DNA from: Deltaproteobacteria bacterium
GTDB taxonomy: Bacteria > Desulfobacterota > GWC2-55-46 > DRQE01
Assembly (NCBI GenBank): GCA_016219165.1
Contig: JACRCB010000080.1
Span: 1 to 6,781 of the forward strand
DNA: 6,781 bases
Direction: 5' to 3'
Part shown: positions 1 through 6,603 of the stretch, piece by piece
How the letters are laid out: each line of letters starts with the position of its first letter
Position numbering within the stretch: position 1 is the stretch's first letter
Made by a program: the position numbers and the translations under genes
The notes under the pieces: generated by a model
What the model was told of the DNA's origin: nothing
Databases searched by the model: none
Seen by the model: only the letters and a program-made list of their open reading frames with translations

Positions 1-816
1 AAAAATTATGATGACCCCCTCCTCCTTTTCCTCTTCAAATTCCTTTCTCAGAAGCCTGCCGCTTCTTGCGCTCGCCTTCCAGTGTATGTATCTCGAATCG
101 TCAAAGAGGGTGTGGTCCCTAAGGCCATAGAACTCCCCCCCTATTCCCTTTTTCCGGACCGCGCCCGCGCCTTGTTTCGCGGCCTCCATGACCATTTCAG
201 GTTCGACAGGTTCCATGGCCGGATACACGAGGACTTCCTCTTCCGAGAGTTCGGCCCTGCCTTTAACGAACAGGCCGAACGGGAATCTCGTTTTGAAGTT
301 CATGCCCCGGAGTTTTGCAACCCCCCTTTTTTTAAAGGTGTATTCCGAGGCCGTTACGATTTTTTTCGAGGCATCGAGTTTAACGGCATACGCGGGCGCA
401 GCGCTCAGGCCGTCTAAAGGGAGTTCCTCCACGGTGAAGGAATAAGAGGGGAGGAATTTCTTCCCGTTCTCTACCGCGAATGCGAAGTCCGCGCCCCTTT
501 CTTTATAGATATGTTTCGGTATAATACGTCCGGCCTTGAGTTTCCTTAGAGTGGATTCGCTCATTATCCCGGAGATTATGATGAAGGAAAGGAGTGTGGC
601 CACGATGAGATACAGGAGGTTATTGCCGGTATTTATGGCCGCAATCCCTATAACAAAGAGTACGGCCGTGAAGAGCCATCCCCCTTTTGTGAACCTGAGC
701 GTTCTGGGGAATATAAAGAAGGAGGGTCTCTTTTTTGCGGCATCATGGCCGAAGAGCTTGCCGGTGAGGAGCGTAAGCCATGGCAGCGGAACAGATATTG
801 CCGCTCTGAGATTCAT
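1..816 (-). CDS. DUF58 domain protein, N-terminal 272 residues (cut by left window edge)
   Basis: Partner of MoxR ATPases; the family is membrane-anchored and linked to envelope or stress functions, but its biochemical role is poorly defined. The visible 272 residues have no stop and run off the window at a codon boundary. Two membrane helices lie at about residues 45-61 and 66-84 around the family hallmark NTGNNLLYL (62-70). A beta-rich middle follows, then VYPAMEP (197-203) and the DUF58 signature: GEFYGLRDH (227-235), then DDSRYIHWKASARSG (239-253) and LLRKEFEEE. The start at 816 is chosen because AAGG lies 8 bases upstream and because the reading frame further up enters a repeat element and meets TAA at its centre. 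TTG at 822-820 is an alternative start. The gene follows moxR by 185 bases, most of them a mobile element. A transglutaminase-like TgpA gene often comes next in such clusters; that is an inference about sequence outside the window. Two homopolymer tracts (135-141 and 321-333) do not break the frame. Confidence 0.9.
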   Translation of the reverse strand, partial: MNLRAAISVPLPWLTLLTGKLFGHDAAKKRPSFFIFPRTLRFTKGGWLFTAVLFVIGIAAINTGNNLLYLIVATLLSFIIISGIMSESTLRKLKAGRIIPKHIYKERGADFAFAVENGKKFLPSYSFTVEELPLDGLSAAPAYAVKLDASKKIVTASEYTFKKRGVAKLRGMNFKTRFPFGLFVKGRAELSEEEVLVYPAMEPVEPEMVMEAAKQGAGAVRKKGIGGEFYGLRDHTLFDDSRYIHWKASARSGRLLRKEFEEEKEEGVIIIF

Positions 817-824
817 CTGCAAGA

Positions 825-828
825 CCTT
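825..828 (-). promoter_or_regulatory. Possible ribosome binding site for the DUF58 gene
   Basis: AAGG on the minus strand, 8 bases before the ATG at 816. It is the only reasonable Shine-Dalgarno-like site in front of any of the five genes. It lies outside the repeat element, so the DUF58 gene could still be translated on its own even though the element separates it from moxR. A four-base match is weak evidence by itself. Confidence 0.35.
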
Positions 829-860
829 AGGGAGCCTTTTGGTAAAGAGGGCTTCTCCGC

Positions 861-977
861 TTAAGGAGTCTCTGAAAAATTGTATTTCTGGGGAAGAGCT
901 GAAAATTTTTGGAGAGAGTTTGAGAGAACCTTTTTATAAAAAGGTTCTCTCAAAATAATTTTTCAGAAATTCCTTAA
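861..977 (-). mobile_element. MITE-like element, copy 1 (117 bases)
   Basis: A non-coding element bounded by imperfect terminal inverted repeats. Reading inward from either end gives TTAAGGAGTCTCTGAAAAAT (from 861, plus strand) and TTAAGGAATTTCTGAAAAAT (from 977, minus strand), differing at two of these 20 positions. The match continues a few bases further with one more difference. Both ends read TTAA followed by GG, so a TA (or TTAA) target duplication is possible, as with IS630/Tc1-type elements. The core is a perfect 36-base palindrome (919-954). It encodes no protein, so any movement would need a transposase elsewhere. Orientation is given as minus because that reading aligns with the copy at 6604-6706 on the plus strand: 33 of the first 34 bases are identical. 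It occupies most of the moxR to DUF58 gap. It could instead be a non-mobile repeat of the REP/ERIC kind; class and mobility are inferred. Confidence 0.7.
919..954. repeat. Perfect 36-base palindrome at the core of repeat copy 1
   Basis: The left half reads TTTGAGAGAACCTTTTTA and the right half is its exact reverse complement, with the centre between 936 and 937 and no spacer. As RNA from either strand it would form one long hairpin with only the central bases unpaired. It could act as an RNase III or cruciform site, or weakly attenuate transcription. It is not a standard intrinsic terminator, because the T-rich run lies at the tip and not after a GC-rich stem. Its centre supplies the TAA that stops the frame coming from the moxR end. 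Confidence 0.9.
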
Positions 978-1005
978 ACAGGTTGCCGGGTAGAGTCCGT
1001 CTCAT
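934..1005 (-). other. Short open frame (23 codons) overlapping the moxR stop, ending inside the repeat
   Basis: The ATG at 1005-1003 overlaps the moxR TGA in the coupled form ATGA. The frame runs 23 codons (MRRTLPGNLF, then element-derived residues) and stops at TAA in the palindrome centre. It happens to be in the same frame as the downstream DUF58 gene. It is probably not a real gene: there is no clear ribosome binding site and most of it is repeat sequence. Removing the element together with one TA (113 bases) would shift the frame and soon meet another stop, so it is not simply the lost N-terminus of DUF58. It may nevertheless be translated by ribosomes finishing moxR. Confidence 0.2.
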
Positions 1006-1952
1006 ATCGGCACGTTGACGCCTTTAACCACCTCTTCGATGATGCGTGAGGCATCCTCTGATGTCTCGTCCGCCCCGTACCCGGCCGGTATTATCCTGTG
1101 GGCGAGCACGGCCACGGCAACCTTCTTTATGTCGTCCGGTATGCAGTAGTCTCTTCCCCCTGCGAGGGCGATTGCCTGCGCGGCCCTCGCAAGCGCCATT
1201 GTGCCCCTGGGGCTTACGCCGAGTTTGATGGACTTATGCCCCCGCGTGCTGCCCGCTATCTTTACGATATAGTTCAGGAGGTCCTCATCCACCCTTACGC
1301 CTTCAACCGCCTCCTGCATGGCGAGCACCTCCGCGGACGTTACGACTGGGCTTAAGGAATGCGCCGTCAGTTCTTGCGGGTAACTCCGGATAATCTCCCT
1401 TTCGAACTCTTTTGCCGGGTAGCCTATCTTTATGGACATCGTGAACCTGTCGAGTTGAGATTCGGGAAGAGGGAATGTCCCCGTATATTCGTGAGGGTTC
1501 TGGGTCGCAAGGAGGATAAAGGGCCTTGGAAGTTCATAGGTAATGTTTTCGACGGATACCTGCCGTTCGTTCATAGCCTCGAGCAACGCGCTCTGGGTCT
1601 TCGGGGTTGCGCGGTTGATTTCGTCCGCAAGGACGACGTTTGCGAATATCGGGCCGTGTCTGAACTCAAATTCCCTTGACGCCTCGTTATATATGGTAAC
1701 CCCTATGACGTCCGAGGGCATAAGGTCGCTTGTGAACTGTATCCTCCGGAAGGTTGCATCGATACTTCTTGCCAGGGCGTGGGCAAGGGTGGTTTTGCCG
1801 ACTCCGGGGACGTCCTCTATGAGAAGGTGCCCCTTGGTTAAAAGGGTTGCAACCGCGAGTTCGATTATCCCGGCCTTGCCCAGTATTACCTTCTCGATGT
1901 TCTTCCTTACCGCATTTATCTTTTCGCAGACCTCTTTTGCTTCCATATCCAT
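1002..1952 (-). CDS. MoxR-family AAA+ ATPase (316 aa)
   Basis: Cytoplasmic ATP-driven chaperone of the MoxR/RavA group, thought to remodel or mature partner proteins together with the adjacent DUF58 product. The client is unknown here. Visible motifs in order: Walker A VPGVGKTT (48-55), the DVIG segment (81-84), Walker B VVLADEINRA (106-115), sensor 1 ATQNP (149-153), the family-typical PLPESQLDRF (161-170) and sensor 2 SPRG with R249. Length is normal for the family. ATG at 1952 is used; a second ATG at codon 3 (1946) is equally possible. Neither has a Shine-Dalgarno sequence. A sigma-70-like promoter places its predicted start point at about the first codons, so the message may be leaderless and begin at codon 3. 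The gene follows the helicase by 62 bases and precedes the DUF58 gene, the usual MoxR-DUF58 order, now split by a repeat. Family assignment is secure; physiological role is not. Confidence 0.95.
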   Translation of the reverse strand: MDMEAKEVCEKINAVRKNIEKVILGKAGIIELAVATLLTKGHLLIEDVPGVGKTTLAHALARSIDATFRRIQFTSDLMPSDVIGVTIYNEASREFEFRHGPIFANVVLADEINRATPKTQSALLEAMNERQVSVENITYELPRPFILLATQNPHEYTGTFPLPESQLDRFTMSIKIGYPAKEFEREIIRSYPQELTAHSLSPVVTSAEVLAMQEAVEGVRVDEDLLNYIVKIAGSTRGHKSIKLGVSPRGTMALARAAQAIALAGGRDYCIPDDIKKVAVAVLAHRIIPAGYGADETSEDASRIIEEVVKGVNVPI

Positions 1953-1954
1953 AA

Positions 1955-1983
1955 ATTTTATCAGATTCGGGCCCGTCTGGCAA
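1955..1983 (-). promoter_or_regulatory. Candidate sigma-70-like promoter for moxR
   Basis: On the minus strand, TTGCCA (1983-1978, five of six matches to TTGACA) is followed after exactly 17 bases by TAAAAT (1960-1955, five of six matches to TATAAT). Only two bases separate the -10 box from the ATG at 1952. Transcription would then begin around 1947-1949, next to the second ATG of moxR (1946-1944), giving a leaderless message. The match and spacing are seen in the sequence; promoter activity and leaderless translation are inferred. Confidence 0.4.
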
Positions 1984-2014
1984 ATTAGCAGGCTGCTGAA
2001 AAACTCAAAATTTG
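1981..2014. repeat. Short inverted-repeat motif between helicase and moxR
   Basis: Plus-strand CAAATT (1981-1986) and AATTTG (2009-2014) are complementary and enclose AGCAG-G-CTGCT (1987-1997) and GAAAAACTCAA. The inner CTGAAAAA string also occurs in the terminal repeats of the two elements in this window. It is not a proper terminator, since no T-run follows the small stem in the minus direction. It may be a relic or end of a dispersed repeat. The complementary bases are clear; the meaning is not. Confidence 0.25.
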
Positions 2015-4273
2015 TTACATTACCCTTTCAAACCACTTCCTCAGTATAAACACCGCCCCTCTCTTGTCGAGCGGGGTGTTGTTGTTACCGCACTTCGGGT
2101 CCTGGGTGCAGGAAGGGCAGGAGACCTCGCAGGGGCAGTCCTCCATGAGTTTCAGCGCGGATTTAAACCACGCCTCAAAGACCTCAAACCCCCTCTTTGT
2201 AAGCCCAATCCCGCCTTCGTATCCGTCGTATATGAATACGGCAGGACTTGAAAGTTGAGGGTTGAACGTGTAACTCACCCCGCCCAGGTCCATCCTGTCG
2301 CAGAGGGCATAGAGCGGCAGAGCGGCTATCGCCGCGTGTTCGAGGGCATGGAGGCTTCCTGCCGTATCGTATTTTCTATCCCCTGCCTGTTCAAGCGTGT
2401 CTTCTCCCACGGTAAACCAGATGCCCGCGGTAGTGAAGATGCGCGGAGGGAGTTTCAAGGGATATTCGTTTATGACCTCCCTTGTGTATATATCCTTTTT
2501 CCTGAAGCCGAGGACATTCTCCGTTATCCTCAAGTTCCCGAGATTAATCTCCGCGGCCCCGACCTTCTTTTTATCCGTTATCGAGAGTATCTCCGTCTCC
2601 TCTTCGGTTACCGGGGCTGTATAGTAATCCACGTCGGCCCTGGCGCATATAACCTCCCTCTCTCCCATATTGAGGCTTACGACCCTGTACTGTACGGCCC
2701 TGTGAAGGTATATGGCGCCCGGATGGAGTTCTTTTAATACCCTTACCGAGTCTGATTCCCCCAGAGGGACGTTGTCTCCGGTAATTATCCTGTATGCGGG
2801 GCCCATGCCCCTTATGGAGACCTCTCTATGGGGGTAGAGCCTTTTGGGGTTCCATGTCTTTTTCGCCTCCGAGTACCAGAGTTTTTTTTCATCCACGAGG
2901 GACTTCAACTGCGACTCCACGGCGTCCATATCGTATACGTCCCCGGCCGATTTAACCGGAGATTCGGCCGCGGCGCATAGAAGGTGGGATTTCAGTATCA
3001 TGGGGTTTTCGATGTCGACGACCGCGGCCTCAACGCTTTTTCCGAAAAAATATTGCGGATGGCGCATGAAGTACTTATCGAGCGCATCCTCCACCGCAAC
3101 CATTACTATGAGGGAGTCCTGCCCCTTCCTTCCGACCCTCCCGCCCCTCTGCCATGTGGAACTTATGGTCCCCGGGTATCCGGCGAGGATGCATACATCG
3201 AGCCCCCCTATGTCTATGCCGAGCTCCAGGGCGCTCGTTGTTATGACCCCGGAGAGTTCGTCGTTAAAAAGTTTACGCTCTATCTCTCTTCTCTCTTCGG
3301 GGAGGAACCCCGCGCGGTATGAACTTATCTCTTTGCCTATGCCGGGGGAGATTTCCGACACCCATCTGTGGATGAGTTCGGTTATCTTCCGCGCCTTCGT
3401 GAACGCAATCGTCTTAAAGCCCCGCCTCACGGATTCCGTAAATAGTTTAGCCGCGAGCGAATACGGGCTTACCCCGGCGGGGGGGTCGAGGAACAGGAAG
3501 TTCCGTCTGCCGAGAGGCGCGCTGCTTTTGTCTATAAGTTCAAAGTCCACTCCGGTAAGGGCCCCGGCGAGTTCGACCGGGTTTGCGATGGTGGCGGAGC
3601 AGGCTATAAAGACCGGCTCGGAGCCGTATGTCTTGAGGATTCTCCGGAGCCTCCTCAGCACCTGCGCGACGTGCGAGCCGAGGACCCCCCTGTAGGTATG
3701 GACCTCGTCTATTATCACGTATTTTATATCTTTGAGGAACCGCTCCCATTTTGCGTGGAAGGCGCATATGGCCATGTGGAGCATGTCAGGGTTCGAAAGG
3801 ATGACCGCGGGCGGGTTTTCGCGGATTTTTTTCCTCTTTGATTGAGGGGTGTCTCCGTCGTATATCTGCGCGATATTGTCGATACAAAGGTTCGACGTCA
3901 ATTCCATCAGGGCCTGGAGTTGGTCCTGTTCAAGCCCTTTCAGGGGGAATAGATAAAGGGCGCGGGCCTCCGGGTCCTTCAGGACGGACTCGATTACGGG
4001 GATATTATAGATCAGGCTTTTCCCGCTCGCGGTCGGGGTCATTACGACGACGTTTTTGCCTTCCCTTACGAGGTCAATCCCCATGGACTGATGGGTGTAG
4101 AGTTTCTTCAGGTTAAGGCTGTCGAGTGAATCCTTAAGCCCCTCATGAAGCGGCTCTTTTGTTTCTTCAAACGAGGCCTTCTTTTCTTCGAGTATCTCGT
4201 GATGGACAAAGTCCCTTATGTCCTTTCTCTTTTTGAGTTCCTCTACGAATCTTGCGATGGGCATAGCGGGCAT
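2015..4273 (-). CDS. mrfA: MrfA/YprA-type DEAD/DEAH superfamily 2 helicase with DUF1998 C-terminus (752 aa)
   Basis: Probable ATP-dependent DNA helicase. The Bacillus subtilis homologue MrfA unwinds DNA 3'-5' and works with the nuclease MrfB in mitomycin C damage repair. Motifs in order: TPTASGKS (79-86, motif I), LYLFPLKGLEQDQ (107-118 region, Ia), LSNPDMLH (159-166, Ib), DEVH (189-192, II), CSATIANP (225-232, III), TIAFTKARK (288-296, IV), ITTSALELGIDIGG (344-357, V) and QRGGRVGRKG (375-384, VI). The DUF1998 region ends in a metal-site-like cluster C713, C715, C719, C722, C728, containing CPSC and KCGNNN. Length is close to that of B. subtilis MrfA (about 750). The open frame extends upstream to 4438 inside resB, but the first sensible starts are ATG 4273 and ATG 4264; 4273 is chosen, without a visible ribosome binding site. 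It starts 14 bases after resB ends and is probably cotranscribed with it. No mrfB-like gene is present. The fold is certain; repair partner and substrate are inferred from homology. Confidence 0.92.
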   Translation of the reverse strand: MPAMPIARFVEELKKRKDIRDFVHHEILEEKKASFEETKEPLHEGLKDSLDSLNLKKLYTHQSMGIDLVREGKNVVVMTPTASGKSLIYNIPVIESVLKDPEARALYLFPLKGLEQDQLQALMELTSNLCIDNIAQIYDGDTPQSKRKKIRENPPAVILSNPDMLHMAICAFHAKWERFLKDIKYVIIDEVHTYRGVLGSHVAQVLRRLRRILKTYGSEPVFIACSATIANPVELAGALTGVDFELIDKSSAPLGRRNFLFLDPPAGVSPYSLAAKLFTESVRRGFKTIAFTKARKITELIHRWVSEISPGIGKEISSYRAGFLPEERREIERKLFNDELSGVITTSALELGIDIGGLDVCILAGYPGTISSTWQRGGRVGRKGQDSLIVMVAVEDALDKYFMRHPQYFFGKSVEAAVVDIENPMILKSHLLCAAAESPVKSAGDVYDMDAVESQLKSLVDEKKLWYSEAKKTWNPKRLYPHREVSIRGMGPAYRIITGDNVPLGESDSVRVLKELHPGAIYLHRAVQYRVVSLNMGEREVICARADVDYYTAPVTEEETEILSITDKKKVGAAEINLGNLRITENVLGFRKKDIYTREVINEYPLKLPPRIFTTAGIWFTVGEDTLEQAGDRKYDTAGSLHALEHAAIAALPLYALCDRMDLGGVSYTFNPQLSSPAVFIYDGYEGGIGLTKRGFEVFEAWFKSALKLMEDCPCEVSCPSCTQDPKCGNNNTPLDKRGAVFILRKWFERVM

Positions 4274-4287
4274 AATGGATAGGGGGG

Positions 4288-5712
4288 TTATGATAATGCC
4301 CTGAGGCCGCGGGTGAGTCCGCGCATAATCCGTTGCGGCTCGGCGTACAGTCCTTTTGTCTTTATGGAAAGGGAAAGGCGCATCCTTCCGTCTCTTTCCT
4401 CTATGCTGTATGCGAGCAGGTACCAGGCGCCGAAGCACCTAAGCGCCATCACCACCAACACGAAACTCCCTGCAATCCATATGACCGGCACACCGGGGTC
4501 GTACCTGTAACTTAAAACCGACGCCTCTTTGAAACCCGTAAGGACCAACTCATGGCCGTTTATCGTTATAGACCCGCCGGCCTCGAGTTTCCCATACGGC
4601 TCCTTTCCGTCCGTTCCCTCCGGAGTTTGCACCACCCTATCTACGCTTACAAACGGCTTTATCCTCCCGCTCGCCCCTGCGAGGCGCAAGACGGTTCCGT
4701 TCCTCAATGTGCCGAATTCCAGTTTCGCGCCCATGGACGGTATTTCCACCCTCTCCCCGGTTTTTGCCTCTATGATTCCGGGTTCTCCCCGCACCTTGAG
4801 TTTGAGTGTCTGCTCATACGCCTCCTGATAGAATGTATAGCCCTCGAACTTAAGAGGGGAGTTCACCTCTATTGTCTTTTCATACTCGGTCCTGTTGTTT
4901 TTTATGACCCGGAGTTTCGAGAACCAGTCCTTCGCAATGAGCGGCTCCTCTCCCATTTTATATGAGAGTTCTTTCCACCCGAGCCATACCGCGAGGCGCG
5001 AGAGTTTATCCTTCGGGTATTCGAGACCCGGGGACTCGGCATACTCCGTTACGAACTCATCGAGTACGATTTCGAAAGGAGGGGGCGGATGGTCTTTTCT
5101 CACGAGCCAGCCTGTTTTTTCAGGGGAGGCGGAAATAACAGGCTCGGGCCTTCCCGGCTCGAGAGTAATAACGCCTTCCCTCACAAACAACCCGGAGAGC
5201 ATGAATCCGGCGAAACATACCGCTATGCCTGCATGGTAAAGCCATGTGAGCCATCTGTAAGAGAGCCCTTTTTCTACCACCGTCCATGAAGGCGGAGGAC
5301 CGCTCTTTGGCCTTTTGAAGCCGAGATTCTTTTGCAATATGTCAGATACCGCCCCCTCGGCCTCCGTCTTTCCGAGGGGAAGGGGGATTTCCATCTGGGG
5401 GATGAAGGTGCCCGGAAAGGCCTTTTTCCTTGCGCGCAGGCCGAGGAACCTATCGTAGGCGCATACGAGGGTATTGAGAAAAAGGATGGATGCGGGGATG
5501 AGAAACCACGGGGTATTGAAGACATCGAGGAGGTTAAAGAATCTTACCGCGCCGAGAAACCTCCCTCCCGCGTTTGTATACTCCTTCATGTCCGCGCCCT
5601 GAGGGAATATCGTGCCGATGGAGTAGAGAAGGGAGAGAACCCCCACGAGATAGACCGAAACCCTCATGGAAGACAGTTTACGGTAGAGCCAGTTTGAATG
5701 TTTCCCTGCCAT
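4288..5712 (-). CDS. resB: ResB (Ccs1), System II cytochrome c biogenesis protein (474 aa)
   Basis: Membrane subunit of the System II haem exporter and cytochrome c haem lyase, which with CcsA delivers haem to apocytochromes outside the membrane. Four helices are visible: about 17-37, 69-87, 154-177 (containing H160, a plausible haem-contacting residue) and 408-436. Between helices 3 and 4 lies the large extracytoplasmic domain (about 178-407) carrying the family signature VNSPLKFEGYTFYQEAY (283-299). A basic cytoplasmic tail closes the protein. Length is usual for ResB. The start at 5712 lies 3 bases after the ccsA stop, so the two are almost certainly one transcript and probably translationally coupled; no Shine-Dalgarno sequence is seen. 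Here ccsA precedes resB, whereas resB comes first in several familiar bacteria. Family assignment is strong from topology plus signature. Confidence 0.93.
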   Translation of the reverse strand: MAGKHSNWLYRKLSSMRVSVYLVGVLSLLYSIGTIFPQGADMKEYTNAGGRFLGAVRFFNLLDVFNTPWFLIPASILFLNTLVCAYDRFLGLRARKKAFPGTFIPQMEIPLPLGKTEAEGAVSDILQKNLGFKRPKSGPPPSWTVVEKGLSYRWLTWLYHAGIAVCFAGFMLSGLFVREGVITLEPGRPEPVISASPEKTGWLVRKDHPPPPFEIVLDEFVTEYAESPGLEYPKDKLSRLAVWLGWKELSYKMGEEPLIAKDWFSKLRVIKNNRTEYEKTIEVNSPLKFEGYTFYQEAYEQTLKLKVRGEPGIIEAKTGERVEIPSMGAKLEFGTLRNGTVLRLAGASGRIKPFVSVDRVVQTPEGTDGKEPYGKLEAGGSITINGHELVLTGFKEASVLSYRYDPGVPVIWIAGSFVLVVMALRCFGAWYLLAYSIEERDGRMRLSLSIKTKGLYAEPQRIMRGLTRGLRALS

Positions 5713-5715
5713 ATG

Positions 5716-6600
5716 TCATACCGCATAGAGGTGGAGGCCCGGTATCCCCAGGAGTTTTGCGAGCCAGTTGACCCCCAGAAACGTCATCATCATGCAGACA
5801 AAGCCCGCTATATTGAGCCATGACGACGTATTCCCCCTCCACGACTTTATCGACATCGAGTGGAGATACATCGTGAAAACCGACCATGTTATGAGAGACC
5901 ATGTCTCCTTCGGGTCCCAGCTCCAGTACCTGCCCCATGCCTCGTTCGCCCATGCCGCGCCCGAGAACAGCGCAAACGTAAGCAGGGGGAAACCGAAGAG
6001 GACGAGGTTGTAGGCCGTCTTTCTGAAATCGTCGGTGTTGGACGCGGTAAGGCCGAAGAGTTCGGCTCTACCCCTCTTCAGAAACGGATTTACGATGAGG
6101 TATGTGCCCTCTATGGCGCAGCTCACCGCTATCACCGCGTACGAGAGGAATGCGAGTATGACATGCCATTCAAACCACCGGCTCTGCAGCGGCGGGGAGA
6201 GGGGGCTTATCGCGGGGCTCCTTGCAAGGAGCGCGTAGAAAGACGCGCCGGCGGCAAGAAGTGTTACGAACAATGCGGGCGGATATGTTTCCCTGAACCG
6301 TCTGGAGACTACGAGATACGTAAGCGAGGTAGAGCAGGCAAACCATGACAGGCTCTCATAGAGGCTCTGGAAGGGGGCCCTCCCTCCCTCAAAGGTCCTG
6401 AAAGCGAGAAGCCCGACGTGCAGGACCACGCCGCCGGACATGAGGGCCTTGCCGGCCCTGCCCACCCCGGGGGTGCGCGTGATTATATAGAGGATGAAGA
6501 CGATGGAAGAAAAGCCGTAGGCCGACGCCACAAGAAAAAAGAGCCTCAGGTCCATTGTCAGAAGGTATGCGTCTCTCGAAAGGATGAGTTCCTGCGACAT
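5716..6600 (-). CDS. ccsA: CcsA (ResC), System II cytochrome c haem handling protein (294 aa from the longest start)
   Basis: Polytopic haem transporter and lyase partner of ResB. About eight membrane helices are visible (roughly 19-40, 52-68, 82-98, 107-126, 145-170, 197-215, 231-250, 262-283). The haem-binding WWD motif is present as WGRYWSWDPKETWSLI (222-237). Candidate haem histidines fit the family: H146 (WHV) and H290 (GLHLYA) flank the WWD domain outside the membrane, and H61 and H247 lie in helices. Assigning individual ligands is inference. Start choice is uncertain: ATG 6600 gives 294 residues, but ATG 6555 (MDLRLFFLV, 279 residues) begins exactly at the first helix and resembles family N-termini more closely. 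A repeat element ends 3 bases upstream of ATG 6600, so the original leader may have been replaced, and neither start has a good ribosome binding site. First gene of the visible unit; resB follows 3 bases after its stop. Confidence 0.93.
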   Translation of the reverse strand: MSQELILSRDAYLLTMDLRLFFLVASAYGFSSIVFILYIITRTPGVGRAGKALMSGGVVLHVGLLAFRTFEGGRAPFQSLYESLSWFACSTSLTYLVVSRRFRETYPPALFVTLLAAGASFYALLARSPAISPLSPPLQSRWFEWHVILAFLSYAVIAVSCAIEGTYLIVNPFLKRGRAELFGLTASNTDDFRKTAYNLVLFGFPLLTFALFSGAAWANEAWGRYWSWDPKETWSLITWSVFTMYLHSMSIKSWRGNTSSWLNIAGFVCMMMTFLGVNWLAKLLGIPGLHLYAV

Positions 6601-6603
6601 ATC

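Noticed and set aside
1..816. DUF58 as a pseudogene broken by the element
   Set aside because: The element lies wholly upstream of a complete-looking N-terminus, and the frame stays open for 272 codons to the window edge with all signature residues.
919..954. Intrinsic terminator after moxR
   Set aside because: The stem is long but has a T/A-rich tip, and no T-run follows a GC-rich stem in either direction; it fits the core of a repeat better.
536..958. Plus-strand open frame of 140 codons
   Set aside because: Antisense to DUF58 and running into the repeat element; no recognisable protein features.
861..977. CRISPR or tandem array
   Set aside because: There are only inverted terminal repeats and a palindrome, with no regularly spaced direct repeats and spacers.
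1981..2014. Terminator after the helicase gene
   Set aside because: The T-run comes before the small stem in the direction of transcription, not after it, and the stem is only five pairs.
1543..2049. Plus-strand open frame of 168 codons
   Set aside because: Antisense to moxR and its promoter region; no domain, and the moxR frame is unambiguous.
2844..3695. Plus-strand open frame of 283 codons
   Set aside because: It lies wholly antisense to the helicase, whose frame carries every expected motif. The translation is serine- and proline-rich with no recognisable domain, typical of a shadow frame.
4274..4438. N-terminal extension of the helicase to 4438
   Set aside because: It would overlap the end of resB by about 150 bases, reads as low-complexity basic sequence, and the family does not need it; ATG 4273 follows the resB stop directly.
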